Shown: positions 1 through 6,800, counted from the first letter of the stretch. The stretch is DNA of 7,779 nt from Anaerolineales bacterium UBA4826 (GCA_002400365.1 DHFK01000015.1:31606-39384); one strand, 5' to 3'. Notes: generated by a model from the sequence alone, not told the origin. Numbers and translations: made by a program.

Positions 1-950
1 CGTGCGGCGACGATTTGCAGTTGATTACCACGCACAACTTTGGCGTGGACAGCGAGAAGATTCACCGGCTCGCGTGGGACACGTTCGTCAAAGGCACCGA
101 GGTCGCCAAGAAGTTGCATCTGTATGGCGCGGGGCAAGACCTGCTGAGCGACGCGTTTTCCGGCAATGTCAAGGGGCAAGGTCCGGGCGTCGCCGAAATG
201 GAAATCGAAGAGCGCGCGTCCGAGCCGGTCCTGATCTTTATGGCGGACAAGACCTCGGCGGGGTCGTGGAATCTGCCGCTCTTCAAGATGTTCGTTGACC
301 CGTTCAACACCGCCGGCTTGGTGATCGCGCCGTCGCTGCAAAAGGGCTTTCGCTTTGAAGTGCACGACGTGCGCGAGCACAAGAAAATCTTCTTTGACGC
401 GCCCGAAGAGATGTACGGTCTGTTGATGTTCATCGGCACGCCCAGCCGCTTTACGATCAAGCACGTCTTTTCGCGCGCCGATGGCACGATTGCCGCCGCG
501 TCCTCCACCGAAAAACTGTCGCTGATCGCCGGCAAGTACGTGGGCAAGGACGACCCGGTGATGGTCGTGCGCTCGCAGCACAACTTTCCCGCCGTCGGCG
601 AAGTGCTGGAACCGTTCCGCTATCCCTGGATCATCGAGGGCTGGATGCGCGGCTCGCACTATGGACCGCTGATGCCCACGTCGCAAAAGCAAGCGACGCC
701 GTCGCGCTTTGACGGTCCGCCGCGCGTGATCTGCCTGGGCTTTCAACTCGCGGACGGCAAACTGGTCGGTCCGCGCGACATGTTCGACGATCCCTCCTGG
801 GACGAGGCGCGCCGCGACGCGAACCTCGTCGCCGACCACCTGCGCCGCCATGGACCTTTCGAACCACACCGCCTGCCGCTGGACGAGATGGAATACACCT
901 CCTTGCCGCAAGTGCAAGCAACCCTCAAAGATCGCTGGCAGCCGTTGTAG
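1..950 (+). CDS. fbp: Fructose-1,6-bisphosphate aldolase/phosphatase, 5' end missing
   Basis: Bifunctional gluconeogenic enzyme (archaeal-type, class V FBPase). In one active site it condenses dihydroxyacetone phosphate with glyceraldehyde 3-phosphate, then dephosphorylates the product to fructose 6-phosphate; it is cytoplasmic and Mg-dependent. The frame is open to the window edge (codons from base 3) and begins CGDDLQLITTHN. This places the conserved metal-binding Asp pair at bases 9-14, so the start and about 50 residues lie upstream; the TTG at 15 is not the start. Numbering from that TTG, GAGQDLLSDAFSG is at 38-50, ADKT at 77-80 and the swivelling-loop motif KYVGKDD at 174-180. Family residues known to me (Tyr229, Lys232 Schiff base, Asp233/234, Gln95, Asp132/Lys133, Tyr348) all match with one constant offset of 54, so the enzyme looks fully active. 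It ends in a TAG. A terminator-like hairpin separates it from the kinases, so it is probably not part of their operon. Confidence 0.95.
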   Translation, partial: CGDDLQLITTHNFGVDSEKIHRLAWDTFVKGTEVAKKLHLYGAGQDLLSDAFSGNVKGQGPGVAEMEIEERASEPVLIFMADKTSAGSWNLPLFKMFVDPFNTAGLVIAPSLQKGFRFEVHDVREHKKIFFDAPEEMYGLLMFIGTPSRFTIKHVFSRADGTIAAASSTEKLSLIAGKYVGKDDPVMVVRSQHNFPAVGEVLEPFRYPWIIEGWMRGSHYGPLMPTSQKQATPSRFDGPPRVICLGFQLADGKLVGPRDMFDDPSWDEARRDANLVADHLRRHGPFEPHRLPLDEMEYTSLPQVQATLKDRWQPL

Positions 951-1016
951 GGGGTTCAGGGGTCGGGTAGTCTGGCGGTTGGCGCGCAGAGTCAGCCAAC
1001 GAGCGCAAGAAATGAA

Positions 1017-1048
1017 ACGGGCGGATACTCGGGTGGGTGTCCGCCCGT
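1017..1048 (+). terminator. Terminator-like hairpin after the aldolase/phosphatase gene
   Basis: Twelve-base-pair inverted repeat (1017-1028 pairing with 1037-1048, one G-U pair) with an 8-base loop and a GGGCGG/CCGCCC core. No T run follows on the + strand, so factor-independent termination is not certain. A weaker 6-bp hairpin, GTTGGC/GCCAAC, lies just upstream at 978-1000. These two structures account for most of the gap after the aldolase/phosphatase stop. Their position 22 bases before the -35 of the kinase promoter fits insulation of the two transcription units. Confidence 0.55.
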
Positions 1049-1070
1049 GATGTTGTGGGTGGGCAAGTGG

Positions 1071-1099
1071 TTGTGCCTTATCGCATTTCGCGATATAAT
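1071..1099 (+). promoter_or_regulatory. Sigma70-type promoter for the first kinase
   Basis: A perfect -10 hexamer TATAAT (1094-1099) is preceded at exactly 17 bases by TTGTGC (1071-1076), which matches the -35 consensus at three of six positions. The expected start of transcription is near 1106. That gives a very short leader of about 17 bases, almost filled by the Shine-Dalgarno sequence. An AT-rich -10 in such GC-rich DNA, placed just before a gene with a strong ribosome site, makes this the best promoter in the window. Confidence 0.65.
1079..1095. promoter_or_regulatory. Inverted repeat in the promoter spacer, possible operator
   Basis: TATCGC (1079-1084) and GCGATA (1090-1095) form a perfect 6-bp inverted repeat with a 5-base centre. 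It sits between the -35 and -10 elements and overlaps the first two bases of TATAAT. A protein bound here would block RNA polymerase, so it is a candidate repressor site. No regulator family is recognised from the sequence, and a repeat of this length can occur by chance. Confidence 0.3.
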
Positions 1100-1107
1100 C
1101 CTGCTAG

Positions 1108-1113
1108 AGGAGG
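1108..1113 (+). promoter_or_regulatory. Strong ribosome binding site of the first kinase
   Basis: AGGAGG, the full anti-Shine-Dalgarno complement, ends 9 bases before the ATG at 1123. It fixes that start: the GTG at 1119 is out of frame, and the next in-frame ATG (residue 23) lies inside the kinase glycine loop. Confidence 0.85.
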
Positions 1114-1122
1114 AAAGCGTGC

Positions 1123-3069
1123 ATGGGCTTTGCAGTTGGTGAAACCGTAGGACCCTACACGATTACTGCCTTTGTCGCGCAAGGCGGCATGGCGACGATC
1201 TTTCGGGCGCATCATGCAGCCCTCGATCGCGATGTCGCGCTCAAAGTGATCCACCCCGCGCTCAGGGAAGACAAAACCTTCCTGGCGCGTTTGCAGCGCG
1301 AGGCGTCCATCATCGCCAAACTGAATCACCCGAACATCGTCACCGTTTACGATTTCAGCGAATTCGATGGCACACCCTTCCTGGCGCTCCAGTACGTTGA
1401 CGGCAAAACGCTCAAGGAGGTTTTGCGCGCCCGGAAACTCGAAACGTCCCAGATACTCGAAATCGTTCGCCCGGTCGCCGCTGCGCTGACGTACGCCCAC
1501 GCGCAGGGCGTGCTGCACCGCGACGTCAAACCGTCGAACATTTTGATTGACCGCGACGGGCACGTTTATCTCACCGACTTTGGCTTGGCGCGCCTCGCCC
1601 AAAGCAGCGAATCTACGCTTTCGCACGAAATGCTCATCGGCTCGCCGCAGTACATTTCCCCCGAACAAGCCAAAGCCGAAGGTGTGGACGTCCGCACCGA
1701 CGTCTACTCGCTCGGCGTGGTGCTGTACGAGATGTTCACCGGGCGCGTCCCCTTTGCCGGCGACACGCCGTACGCCACGGTCATCGCGCAGATCAACGAG
1801 CCGCCGCCCGCTGCGCGATCGCTCAATCCCAAAATTCGTCCGGCGGTCGAACAGGTCTTGCGCAAGGCGCTTGCCAAAGACCCCAACCAGCGCTATGCAA
1901 GCGTCCGCGAAATGATGCACGCGCTGGAAAACGCGGCGCAGGGACCGCGCGAGCAAGGCGCCGCACTCGCCGCGCCGCCGCGGGCGGGGGCAGGGCGCAA
2001 GCCCAGCCATCTTCCCTGGATTCCGCTCGTTCTCGCGCTCGGCGCGCTCATCCTGCTGTTCGCCTGCCTCGCGGGCGGCGCGTTCCTCGCATGGCAGGCG
2101 CAAAACCAAAGCGGTGGCGGTCCCACGCGCGCCGCAGTTGTCATCACCGGAACGACGACGCCGGTCGGCGCGGGCACCGCCCGCGCGCCTCTGCTGGCGA
2201 CCGCCACGCCATCTCGCCCGGTCGCTTCGCCAACGCGCGAGGGCGCAACCCAGGCGCCCGGGCTCAGCGCGCCGCGCGGCAAGATCGCATACAGCGTCGC
2301 CGTGGGCGAACTGGCGGAGCAACATTCGATCTGGATCGCCGATGCCGATGGGACCGACGCGCGGCAACTGATCGAAATAGCGAATTGGCCCGCGCTCGCG
2401 CCCGACGGCAAACAGATCGCGTACCATCGCATCAAAGACGAAGGCATCTACGTCGCGAATATAGACGGCGGCAACCCGCGGCGCATCGTCGGCGGCGAGA
2501 CGTGCTGCGTCCAATGGGCGCCAGATTCAAAGCGCGTGACCTTCCTGCAAGGCAAACTCAAAGCCGGCGACACCAAGATCATGCTTGCGAACGCGGACGG
2601 GACCGGCATCGCCGAGATCACAACCGGCTTCAACCCAACGTGGTCGCCGGACGGCGCCCGGCTCGCGTACGCCGGCTGCCAACCGAATTCGACCCAGTGC
2701 GGCTTGTTCGTGCTCGACTTGAAGACCAAAGCCGCGACGATGCTTACGCGCGACAACGGCGGGAACCCGCAATGGTCGCCGCGCGGCGACCGCATCGTCT
2801 ATCACGCCGACGATGGCAAAGGGCACATCAACGTTTTTGTCGCGAACTCTGACGGCAGCGGCGTCAAGCAACTCACCGCCGGCAAGAGCAACGATGGACA
2901 GCCAACCTGGTCATTGGACGGCAATTTCATTTTCTGGCGCTCGGACCAGAATGGGACCGGGTGGGCGATCCTTGTGATGCGCGCGGACGGATCGAACCCG
3001 CGGCTGCTCATCAAAGCCGCGCCGGACGGAAACCTCTGGGCGCGCGAATCGCTGAGCGCAGGACCATGA
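1123..3069 (+). CDS. Membrane Ser/Thr protein kinase with C-terminal TolB-like propeller
   Basis: PknB-type (Hanks) kinase, 648 residues, predicted to phosphorylate cytoplasmic proteins on Ser/Thr in response to an external signal. Kinase domain, residues about 12-270: glycine loop AQGGMATIF (19-27), ATP lysine K41 (VALKV), helix-C glutamate E60, catalytic loop HRDVKPSN (132-139, D134), DFG (152-154), P+1/APE-like GSPQYISPE (173-181). S164/T165 are plausible activation-loop phosphosites. A 30-residue Pro/Ala/Arg linker leads to one membrane helix (about 299-323), with basic residues before it (N-terminus inside). After a Thr/Pro-rich stalk come six PD40/TolB-like blades (about 386-632), shown by repeated WxPDGxxIAY and ADGxxxRQL patterns; they should lie outside the cell. 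C519 and C526 could form a disulfide there. Oddities: the first glycine of the G-loop is Ala19, and the P+1 Thr is Ser174. Its own promoter lies directly upstream. The ligand cannot be read from the sequence. Confidence 0.93.
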   Translation: MGFAVGETVGPYTITAFVAQGGMATIFRAHHAALDRDVALKVIHPALREDKTFLARLQREASIIAKLNHPNIVTVYDFSEFDGTPFLALQYVDGKTLKEVLRARKLETSQILEIVRPVAAALTYAHAQGVLHRDVKPSNILIDRDGHVYLTDFGLARLAQSSESTLSHEMLIGSPQYISPEQAKAEGVDVRTDVYSLGVVLYEMFTGRVPFAGDTPYATVIAQINEPPPAARSLNPKIRPAVEQVLRKALAKDPNQRYASVREMMHALENAAQGPREQGAALAAPPRAGAGRKPSHLPWIPLVLALGALILLFACLAGGAFLAWQAQNQSGGGPTRAAVVITGTTTPVGAGTARAPLLATATPSRPVASPTREGATQAPGLSAPRGKIAYSVAVGELAEQHSIWIADADGTDARQLIEIANWPALAPDGKQIAYHRIKDEGIYVANIDGGNPRRIVGGETCCVQWAPDSKRVTFLQGKLKAGDTKIMLANADGTGIAEITTGFNPTWSPDGARLAYAGCQPNSTQCGLFVLDLKTKAATMLTRDNGGNPQWSPRGDRIVYHADDGKGHINVFVANSDGSGVKQLTAGKSNDGQPTWSLDGNFIFWRSDQNGTGWAILVMRADGSNPRLLIKAAPDGNLWARESLSAGP

Positions 3070-3122
3070 ACGCGTGGCGAGGGACGCGTGACGTAAACCA
3101 ACCCTCGCCACGCGTCACGCGT
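3070..3122. repeat. Overlapping inverted repeats between the two kinase genes
   Basis: Starting on the base after the first kinase's stop, 3070-3083 pairs perfectly with 3102-3115 (14 bp). Separately, 3084-3093 pairs perfectly with 3113-3122 (10 bp). The arms run in the order A, B, A', B', and A' overlaps B' by three bases, so the two hairpins compete or form a pseudoknot-like fold. The palindrome ACGCGT occurs four times (3070, 3084, 3110, 3117). The position suits a terminator or attenuator, but no T run follows. The remaining 53 bases before the next start show only a Shine-Dalgarno and no convincing promoter. Confidence 0.75.
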
Positions 3123-3175
3123 TGCCGCACGCGCAATTCCTGCTGTGACGAACCTGATTCCAATGAGGGACCGCA

Positions 3176-4903
3176 ATGACCATCTCGCCAGGTGACAATG
3201 TTGGACCGTACCGCGTCATCGAGCCGCTCGGGCAGGGTGGAATGGCGACCGTCTTTAAAGCCTACCACCCCGCGCTCGACCGCTACGTCGCGATCAAAGT
3301 GCTGCATCCCGCCTTCAAAGAGGACTCTAACTTTCTGGCGCGCTTTAACCGCGAGGCGCGGATCGTCGCCAAACTCGATCATCCCAACATCATCCCGATC
3401 TACGATTTCTCGGAACACGCGGGCACGCCGTACCTCGTGATGCGCTACATCGAAGGCAAGACGCTCAAAGCCGTTTTGCGCGAGGGCAAACTGCCGATGG
3501 CACGCGTTCTGGCGATCATTCGCCCGGTGACACAGGCGCTGGCATACGCGCACGCGCAAGGGGTTTTGCATCGCGACATCAAGCCGTCGAACGTGATGTG
3601 CGCGAACGACGGTCACATCTACCTCACCGACTTTGGACTCGCGCGCATCGCCGCGGCAAGCGATTCGACTTTGTCGCAGGACATGCTCATCGGCACGCCG
3701 CAGTACATTTCGCCGGAGCAAGCGCGCGGCGTCTCCGCGAGCGAATGTAGCGACATCTATTCGCTCGGCGTGGTGTTGTTCGAAATGCTGACCGGGCGCG
3801 TGCCGTTCAGCGCGGACACGCCCTACGCGGTGATTCACGATCACATCTACACGCCGCTGCCCTTGCCCACTTCGATCAACCCGCAACTGTCGCCCGACAT
3901 CGAACGCGTGCTGCTCAAGGCGCTGGCAAAGGATTCGAGCGCGCGGTTCGCGCACGCGACCGATTTGATGACTGCGCTCGAGCAAGCCGCGCAAACGGCG
4001 CCCGCGGTCGCCGCGCCGCCCGCGCCGACTCCAACCCTCGCAGCAGCCGCGCCGCCTCCGGCGGCTGTCAGCCCAACCGCAACACCCACGCCGACCAGCG
4101 CGCCCGTCGCCGCAGCGTCGGTGGCGCCGCCGCGCCGCTCTCGGCGCACCGCGTTCGCGCTGGGCGTGGTCGCGCTGCTCGTGCTAATCGCGTGCGGCGC
4201 GCTGGTAATGACTCAACGCGAGGTGATCGCGCGCGTGCTAAAGGGCGTTGCGCCCGTCTCGACGCGACTGGTTCGTCCCACTACTGCGCCAGATGCGGTC
4301 GCGCCGGCGAAAACTCGCGTCGCCGTGAACCCCCGAGACCCCAACGCGCACGTTCAACTCGGCGACGCGTTCGTCAAAGCGAAGGAGTACGAGGCGGCTT
4401 TCGGCGAATACGACCAAGCCATCAAACTGGATCCAAAATCGCCCCACGCGTACGCCCAAGCCGGTCAGTTGGCAACCCGGCTAGGCGACTTGGACCGCGC
4501 GTCCAAGTACTATACCGCCGGACGAAATGCCGCGCCGGAAGACATGGATTTGCTGCTGGGTCAAGGCGACCTGTTCTTCAAAGGAAAAAAGTACGACGAC
4601 GCGCGCGCCGCGTACGAAAAGGCGTTGCGTCTCAAGCCGGACAGTGCGCCGGCGCTGTGGCGCCTGGGCGATCTCGACCGCGCGCAGGGCAAAGCGGCAG
4701 AAGCCCTACGCAATTACACCCGCGCGCTGACGCTTGATCCCAATTTGCCGGAGGCGCACTTTGGCTTGGGCATGTTAGCCGTCGGGCGCGGTGCCAACGA
4801 CGAAGCCAAGCGCCAGTTCACGCTTGTCATTAACGATCCTGCTGCGCCACCGGATTTGAAAGACCAAGCCGCAAAGCAACTCAGTCTCATCGGGGACAAG
4901 TAA
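3176..4903 (+). CDS. Membrane Ser/Thr protein kinase with C-terminal TPR repeats
   Basis: Second PknB-type kinase, 575 residues, paralogue of the gene just upstream. The first 270 residues align without a gap at about 59% identity by hand count. Canonical features: LGQGGMATVF (18-27), K41, E60, HRDIKPSN (132-139), DFG (152-154), GTPQYISPE (173-181); unlike its neighbour it keeps the standard glycine loop and P+1 Thr. A Pro/Ala/Thr linker (about 272-318) ends in the basic cluster RRSRR (320-324), followed by one membrane helix (325-346), so the kinase is inside. Five TPR units follow (about 388-422, 423-456, 457-490, 491-524, 525-556), each with the G-x-x-Y/F-x-A-x-x-x-Y/F pattern and a closing D/P-rich turn. 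They form a protein-binding scaffold, predicted outside the cell. GAGGGA (3165-3170) ends 5 bases before the ATG. With no clear promoter of its own, it is probably transcribed with the first kinase. Confidence 0.93.
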   Translation: MTISPGDNVGPYRVIEPLGQGGMATVFKAYHPALDRYVAIKVLHPAFKEDSNFLARFNREARIVAKLDHPNIIPIYDFSEHAGTPYLVMRYIEGKTLKAVLREGKLPMARVLAIIRPVTQALAYAHAQGVLHRDIKPSNVMCANDGHIYLTDFGLARIAAASDSTLSQDMLIGTPQYISPEQARGVSASECSDIYSLGVVLFEMLTGRVPFSADTPYAVIHDHIYTPLPLPTSINPQLSPDIERVLLKALAKDSSARFAHATDLMTALEQAAQTAPAVAAPPAPTPTLAAAAPPPAAVSPTATPTPTSAPVAAASVAPPRRSRRTAFALGVVALLVLIACGALVMTQREVIARVLKGVAPVSTRLVRPTTAPDAVAPAKTRVAVNPRDPNAHVQLGDAFVKAKEYEAAFGEYDQAIKLDPKSPHAYAQAGQLATRLGDLDRASKYYTAGRNAAPEDMDLLLGQGDLFFKGKKYDDARAAYEKALRLKPDSAPALWRLGDLDRAQGKAAEALRNYTRALTLDPNLPEAHFGLGMLAVGRGANDEAKRQFTLVINDPAAPPDLKDQAAKQLSLIGDK

Positions 4904-4925
4904 TCTGGAAACGTCACATTCCCTT

Positions 4926-4957
4926 TCTGTCACAGAGGCGTCGTGAAGAGTGTTCAC
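4926..4957. repeat. Small palindromes upstream of the cyclase gene
   Basis: The 163-base gap between the second kinase and the cyclase holds an 11-base perfect palindrome TCTGTCACAGA (4926-4936) and a 5-bp hairpin GTGAA/TTCAC (4943-4957). GTCACA occurs as a direct repeat at 4913 and 4929. No convincing sigma70 promoter was found: the best -10-like hexamer, GATAGT at 4974, has only a poor -35. The function of the gap is unknown. Confidence 0.35.
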
Positions 4958-4980
4958 CCCCAGCATGAAAACGGATAGTC

Positions 4981-4997
4981 GCCCAGCCGCGCTGGGC
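4981..4997. terminator. Short GC-rich hairpin, possible terminator of the kinase pair
   Basis: GCCCAGC (4981-4987) and GCTGGGC (4991-4997) form a perfect 7-bp stem with a 3-base CGC loop, 77 bases after the second kinase's stop. No T run follows, so it may be a terminator, an RNA-stabilising hairpin or a leader element of the cyclase transcript. It is the most stable-looking structure in this gap. Confidence 0.35.
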
Positions 4998-5066
4998 ATT
5001 GACGGCATCCTTCGGCTATTGCTCAGGCCGGCTGCCTCAAGTCTTTGACTGAGTAGGTCGCAATCT

Positions 5067-6800
5067 ATGCCTGAACTCACTCCCTCGACCATTGAACGCG
5101 CGCGCGCGGATGTCGCCGCGCTCCGCCGCGGCTTGAGCGATCTCTCCCTTTGGCTCGACGCGCAGCGCGCCGCGCTGCCGCGCGCCGAGGAACTCCATGG
5201 ACGCCTCTCCATACTCGGCACCTTCCTGGAACGCTTGAACGCCAGTCTGGAACAGCAGGAAAAGGAACGCACGCAACTCGCCGGGTTGTTTCAGGTGAGC
5301 CGCGCGGTCAACTCGACGCTGGAATTGGATCAAGTCTTGAACCGCGCCATGGATGTTATTATCGCGGTGACGCGCGCCGAACGCGGCTTTTTGATGCTCG
5401 CCGACGAGCGCGGCGAATTGACCTTCCAGGTCGCGCGCAACCTGGAACATTCCACGATCACCAGCCCGGCGTTTCAGGTCAGCCGCAGTATCGTCGCGCG
5501 CGTTGCCGCGACCGGCGCGCCGGTCATCACGACCGACGCGACGCTCGACCCGCGCTTTGCCGCGCAGGAGAGCGTCGTCAGTCTCAGTCTGCGCTCGATC
5601 CTGTGCACGCCGCTCAAGGCGCGCGAGCGCGTCATCGGCGTGGTCTACGTGGACAATCGCCTACGCGCCGGCATGTTCCAACCGGCGGACCTCGACGCGC
5701 TGCGCGCGTTCGCCGACCAAGCCGCGATCGCGATCGAAAACGCGCGGCTGTTCGAAAGCGTTCGCCAAAAGATGTACGAGATCGAGGGGCTGAAGACTTT
5801 TCAAGACAACATCTTTGCCAGCATCGCGTCCGGCGTTATAGCCACCGACCTGGAGGATCGCATCACCGCGTTCAACCGCGCGGCGGAAACGATCTTTGGA
5901 ACGTCCGCCGACCAATCCCTCGGACGCTGCTACCGCGAAACGCTCGCGCCGCTCCAAGCCACGGCGTTGCCCCAGTTGGTCGAGGAGGTCAAGCGCGAGG
6001 GTAAGCAACGCGTCGGCGCGGAAATCGAATCGGAACTGCCCGGGCGCGGCGCGGTCAATTTGAGTTTCAGCATCTCGTCCTTGAAAGACGCGGGCGGCAA
6101 GCCGCAAGGAATCACCGTCGTCATAGACGATGTGACCGAAAAGCGGCGACTCGAAGCGACCCGCGCGATGTTCCGGCGCTATGTCGCCCCCGCCGTGGTG
6201 GATCGTCTGCCCGGCAATCCCGCGTTGCTCAAACTGGGCGGGCAACGGCAGGAAATCACGATTCTGTTCGCGGACATTCGCGGCTTTACGCATTTCAGCG
6301 AGCCGCTGCCGCCGGAAGAACTCGTGGACGTTTTGAACGAATACCTCGCGTGCGCGGCGCACGCGATTTGGAAACAGGAAGGGACACTCGACAAGTTCAT
6401 GGGCGACGCGGTGATGGCGATCTTTAACGCGCCGCTGCCGCAGAACGATCACGCGTTGCGCGCCGCGCGCGCCGCGCTCGCGATGCGCGCGGCGGTCGCT
6501 CACCTGCACGAACGCCTGCCGCAGGAACTGCGGCTAGATTATGGCATCGGCATTCATACCGGCGATGCGGTCGTCGGCAACGTAGGGATGGAATTGCAGA
6601 TGAATTTTACCGCGATCGGGGACGCGGTGAACCTGGCAAAACGCTTGCAGGAAAACGCGGCGGGCGGGCAGATCCTGCTCAGCGCATCCGCGTATCAACC
6701 CATTCGCAGCCAGGTCAACGTCAAGCCGATGCCCGCGCTCAAGGTCAAGGGTCGCAATGCGCTGGCGGAGGCGTGGGAGTTGGAAGGATTGAGGGATTGA
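5067..6800 (+). CDS. Class III adenylyl cyclase with GAF and PAS domains
   Basis: Soluble 577-residue sensor cyclase predicted to make cAMP from ATP. Order: N-terminal helical/coiled-coil segment (about 8-72), GAF domain (about 73-228), PAS domain (about 240-358, ending IDDVTEKRRLE), the cyclase-linked helix FRRYVAPAVVDRL (369-381), and the catalytic domain (about 395-572). Both metal-binding aspartates are present, D403 in FADIRGFT and D447 in FMGDAVMAIF, as are the transition-state residues N522 and R526 in VNLAKR. The base-recognition pair is K443 and T515. Lys with Asp/Thr is the ATP-type pair of bacterial adenylyl cyclases, while guanylyl cyclases use Glu/Cys-like pairs. All residues needed by one chain of a homodimer are there. 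No membrane segment, HAMP or heme motif is visible; the GAF and PAS ligands are unknown. The Shine-Dalgarno is weak (TAGG, about 9 bases before the ATG). The stop abuts the rnz start. Confidence 0.93.
   Translation: MPELTPSTIERARADVAALRRGLSDLSLWLDAQRAALPRAEELHGRLSILGTFLERLNASLEQQEKERTQLAGLFQVSRAVNSTLELDQVLNRAMDVIIAVTRAERGFLMLADERGELTFQVARNLEHSTITSPAFQVSRSIVARVAATGAPVITTDATLDPRFAAQESVVSLSLRSILCTPLKARERVIGVVYVDNRLRAGMFQPADLDALRAFADQAAIAIENARLFESVRQKMYEIEGLKTFQDNIFASIASGVIATDLEDRITAFNRAAETIFGTSADQSLGRCYRETLAPLQATALPQLVEEVKREGKQRVGAEIESELPGRGAVNLSFSISSLKDAGGKPQGITVVIDDVTEKRRLEATRAMFRRYVAPAVVDRLPGNPALLKLGGQRQEITILFADIRGFTHFSEPLPPEELVDVLNEYLACAAHAIWKQEGTLDKFMGDAVMAIFNAPLPQNDHALRAARAALAMRAAVAHLHERLPQELRLDYGIGIHTGDAVVGNVGMELQMNFTAIGDAVNLAKRLQENAAGGQILLSASAYQPIRSQVNVKPMPALKVKGRNALAEAWELEGLRD
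6782..6796 (+). promoter_or_regulatory. Ribosome binding region of rnz inside the cyclase gene
   Basis: Two purine-rich matches, GGAAGG (6782-6787) and GAGGGA (6791-6796), lie within the last codons of the cyclase, 13 and 4 bases before the rnz ATG at 6801. The cyclase TGA (6798-6800) directly precedes that ATG, so ribosomes finishing the cyclase can restart at once. This is a classic translational-coupling layout. Confidence 0.65.

Noticed and set aside
15..17. TTG as a possible start of the aldolase/phosphatase
   Set aside because: The frame is open upstream and encodes the conserved metal-binding GDD just before it; the family is about 50 residues longer at the N-terminus.
1078..2514. A 478-codon open frame on the minus strand across the first kinase gene
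   Set aside because: It is antisense to a clear kinase, rich in Arg/Gly/Asp as expected from the complement of GC-biased codons, and shows no family motif. A similar minus-strand frame at 3011-3994 covers the paralogous kinase, so their resemblance only mirrors the sense genes.
3070..3122. CRISPR repeats or a mobile-element end
   Set aside because: The repeat arms are interleaved inverted repeats within 53 bases, with no regular spacers, no transposase nearby and no target-site duplication.
3122..3150. Promoter for the second kinase, with TTGCCG as -35
   Set aside because: No acceptable -10 hexamer occurs 16-18 bases downstream; the stretch is GC-rich.
4908..4936. CRP/cAMP-receptor binding site upstream of the cyclase (TCACA seen at 4914 and 4930)
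   Set aside because: Neither TCACA has a TGTGA half-site six bases upstream; only a direct repeat is present, so the classic CRP geometry is absent.
4775..5272. Minus-strand frame spanning the kinase-cyclase gap as a hidden gene
   Set aside because: It overlaps both flanking genes, has no recognisable motif, and no ribosome site was noted for it.
5661..6509. A 282-codon minus-strand open frame over the cyclase, and a 357-codon one at 6534-7607 over rnz
   Set aside because: Both lie opposite strongly supported genes, lack a ribosome site or recognisable domain, and have the Arg-rich composition of codon-bias shadows.
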